22,074 bases of DNA. It comes from Bog-950 sp035299425. Its GTDB lineage: Bacteria; Bacteroidota; Bacteroidia; Chitinophagales; LD1. The notes under the pieces are model-generated. The model did not search any database. It was not told the DNA's origin and was given only the letters and a program-made list of their open reading frames with translations. Positions 20,510-22,074 of the stretch are shown piece by piece (within the stretch, counting starts at the first letter, position 1; each line of letters opens with the position of its first letter). The stretch covers positions 1 to 22,074 of the forward strand of contig DATGWP010000051.1 in assembly GCA_035299425.1 (NCBI GenBank). Direction: 5' to 3'. The position numbers were made by a program, and so were the translations under genes.

Positions 20510-21385
20510 TTATCCCTCGTCGATATAGCGTTTGGTAATAGGTTGATACGAGTCAATTCTACGGTCGCGCATAAAGGGCCAGTGCGTACGGTAGAAATCG
20601 GTATCGGCTGTATTTACTTCCACTACTATGTTTTCTTCTTTATCGTGGCTGGCTAAGTATAGTAAGCGGCCCATAGGGTTGGCTACAAAACTACCACCCC
20701 AGAATTTCATCAGCCCATCCTGCTCCAGGCCTACACGGTTTACACTTACTACGTGTACACCGTTGGCAACTGCGTGCGAGCGCTGCATGGTTTGCCAGGC
20801 ATCGTACTGCTCTTTATTGGTTTGCTCATCCTGCGAGGTGGCCCAGCCAATAGCGGTAGGGTAGAAGAGGATTTCGGCGCCCATCAGCGCGGTAATGCGC
20901 GAAGCTTCGGGGTACCATTGGTCCCAGCAGATAAGCACACCTATTTTGGCATACTTTGTTTCAAACACTTTATAGCCTAAATCGCCGGGCGTGAAATAGA
21001 ATTTTTCGTAGTAAGCCGGGTCATCGGGTATATGCATTTTACGGTACTTGCCCAGGTATGCGCCATCGGCATCTAACACGGCAGTGGTGTTATGGTAAAT
21101 ACCGCTCGCTCTTTTTTCGAACAACGATGCTATAATAACCACGTTCAGTTCCTTTGCCACAGCAGAAAGCGCATCGGTGCTGGGGCCGGGTATGGCCTCG
21201 GCCAGCTTAAAGTTTTCGTAATCTTCTACATCGCAAAAATACAGCGATGTAAACAACTCCTGCAGGCACACTATCTGCGCGCCTTTGGCAGCTGCATCGC
21301 GTATGCCGGCAATGGCTTTGTCTAAATTTGGCTGTGCTTCTTTTACACAACTCATTTGCACTAATCCAACTTTTACTTTGCCCAT
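20510..21385 (-). CDS. aguB: N-carbamoylputrescine amidase
   Basis: This is a 291-residue cytoplasmic nitrilase-superfamily enzyme that hydrolyses N-carbamoylputrescine to putrescine, CO2 and ammonia. It is the step after agmatine deiminase. The Glu-Lys-Cys triad is visible: E43 in LQELF, K116 in KYRKMHIPDD and C153 in ICWDQWYPEA. The AguB-type features YYEKFYFTPGD and ANGVHVVSVNRVG, followed by FWGGSFVANPMG, separate it from general nitrilases. It is the first gene of a two-gene operon with aguA, with two bases between. Together they complete the arginine-to-putrescine branch from agmatine; an arginine decarboxylase is not in the window. The start is the ATG at 21383-21385. Confidence 0.92.
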   Translation of the reverse strand: MGKVKVGLVQMSCVKEAQPNLDKAIAGIRDAAAKGAQIVCLQELFTSLYFCDVEDYENFKLAEAIPGPSTDALSAVAKELNVVIIASLFEKRASGIYHNTTAVLDADGAYLGKYRKMHIPDDPAYYEKFYFTPGDLGYKVFETKYAKIGVLICWDQWYPEASRITALMGAEILFYPTAIGWATSQDEQTNKEQYDAWQTMQRSHAVANGVHVVSVNRVGLEQDGLMKFWGGSFVANPMGRLLYLASHDKEENIVVEVNTADTDFYRTHWPFMRDRRIDSYQPITKRYIDEG

Positions 21386-21460
21386 AGTTTAATTTGAGAG
21401 CGCGAAAATAAAATTTCAATGTGAGGGAAAGGCATTGGCGCTCTTATTTTTTGTTAGCGG

Positions 21461-21547
21461 TTAAGCCCCGCCTATGAGCGATGCCAGCATATAGGCCGCC
21501 GCGGCAGCTAAAGCGCCAATTATGGCAATTTTTAAATCCCTTGCCAT
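21461..21547 (-). CDS. Possible 28-residue membrane peptide
   Basis: A short frame, starting MARDLKIAIIGALAAAAAYM and ending LASLIGGA, forms one likely membrane helix with small residues at regular spacing. Two charged or basic residues precede it at the N-terminus. It lies alone between the LuxR-type gene and aguB on the same strand as both. Codon use is ordinary. Small single-helix proteins of this kind are often missed; type I toxins look similar, but no antisense RNA can be shown. It could also be a chance frame. Confidence 0.35.
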   Translation of the reverse strand: MARDLKIAIIGALAAAAAYMLASLIGGA

Positions 21548-21631
21548 TTTGGCTCGCCAATGGGTATTAAGGCTACTTTTTACTCCTTGTTATCATAGTT
21601 AAATTGCATATATAACTTACTGGGCCATTGC

Positions 21632-22074
21632 TTAGTGGCCATTGGCAAGGTTTACCAGGTGCTTTACCAGGTTATCGGCGGCGGTAAGGCCCATTTTCTT
21701 TTTTATACGGTACCGGTGCTGCTCGTAGCTTTTTTCGCTTTGGCCGTATAGCTTGCTAAGTTCTTTATTGGTCATACCGGTTTGAAAAAGGGTACACAAA
21801 TTAATCTCCAGGCTGCTTAGCGCAGGGTACTGCGCCGAAAGAATAGCAAACAGTTTTTGGTTGGCTTCACTCATTTTATGCTGCAGGGTAGCTTTATCCT
21901 GCTCGGTAATTTTTACGCTGTCAATTTTTTTAGATATGGTAGTCACCAGTGCGCCCACCTCCAGCTCTTTCTTCTTCAGCGATTTTACGTACACCTTCAA
22001 ATCATCCAGCACCTGTATCTTCTCGTGCAGGTTTAGCGATATAGCCTGCACCTCTTTTTTCAGCACAAAAATCT
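21632..22074 (-). CDS. LuxR-type HTH regulator, 3' end only
   Basis: This is the C-terminal part of a gene that runs off the right edge; the frame stays open to 22074, and the GTG at 22064-22066 is probably internal. About 70 residues of charged coiled coil (SLNLHEKIQVLDDLKVYVK and so on) precede a HTH domain. That domain has YPALSSLEINLCTLFQTGMTNKELSKLYGQSEKSYEQHRYRIKKKMGL, shown here in key pieces only: MTNKELSKLYGQS and YRIKKKMGL. In Bacteroidota such ends usually belong to larger TPR or sensor proteins in which the helical linker follows a membrane helix. The target genes are unknown. Confidence 0.75.
   Translation of the reverse strand, partial: IFVLKKEVQAISLNLHEKIQVLDDLKVYVKSLKKKELEVGALVTTISKKIDSVKITEQDKATLQHKMSEANQKLFAILSAQYPALSSLEINLCTLFQTGMTNKELSKLYGQSEKSYEQHRYRIKKKMGLTAADNLVKHLVNLANGH

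Overview
The window looks like a chromosomal piece of a member of the Bacteroidota, probably Chitinophagales or Sphingobacteriales-like. This is inferred from the gene types: a bacteroidete secreted collagen-like protein with 'MTTAQR...P..GL.VY' head modules, an MbnP-like lipoprotein with its diheme partner, agmatine deiminase plus N-carbamoylputrescine amidase, and a DUF559 nuclease with G/C-rich intergenic repeats. Start codons mostly lack a clear Shine-Dalgarno sequence, as is usual in that phylum. No rRNA, tRNA, CRISPR array or classical transposase was seen.

Layout. Positions 1-4752 are an AT-rich accessory stretch: an orphan five-helix membrane protein, the truncated tail of another gene directly upstream of it, a secreted HExxH (DUF4157-like) metallopeptidase-type protein, a coiled-coil protein with two membrane helices, and many intergenic repeats and coding debris. 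Positions 4753-5406 hold no gene but are packed with palindromes and repeats. Positions 5407-8971 (minus strand) carry an 852-residue collagen-like secreted protein with a glycine-rich, phage-adhesin-like C-terminus, and a small two-helix membrane protein. Positions 9330-11185 hold an FGE-fold secreted protein and a convergent SAM methyltransferase. Positions 11241-12750 (minus) are four small genes, including an ATGA-overlapping pair of 60 and 55 residues. Then come a Na/Pi cotransporter-family protein, an SRPBCC protein, a DUF559 nuclease enclosed by a perfect 28-bp inverted repeat, and an acyl-CoA dehydrogenase. Next are the MbnP-like lipoprotein and diheme peroxidase operon, the aguB-aguA putrescine operon, a possible 28-residue membrane peptide, and the 3' end of a LuxR-type regulator running off the right edge.

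How genes work together. The clearest functional units are 17576-19462, where a MauG/MbnH-like diheme enzyme probably modifies its neighbouring MbnP-like lipoprotein, and 21385-19455, where aguB and aguA convert agmatine to putrescine. The most interesting unexplained structure is the 15427-15934 cassette. A single DUF559 nuclease gene fills the space between two inverted copies of a repeat, and related solo copies lie elsewhere in the window. This suggests a very small nuclease-associated mobile unit. All family names are from memory of the families; no database search was possible.
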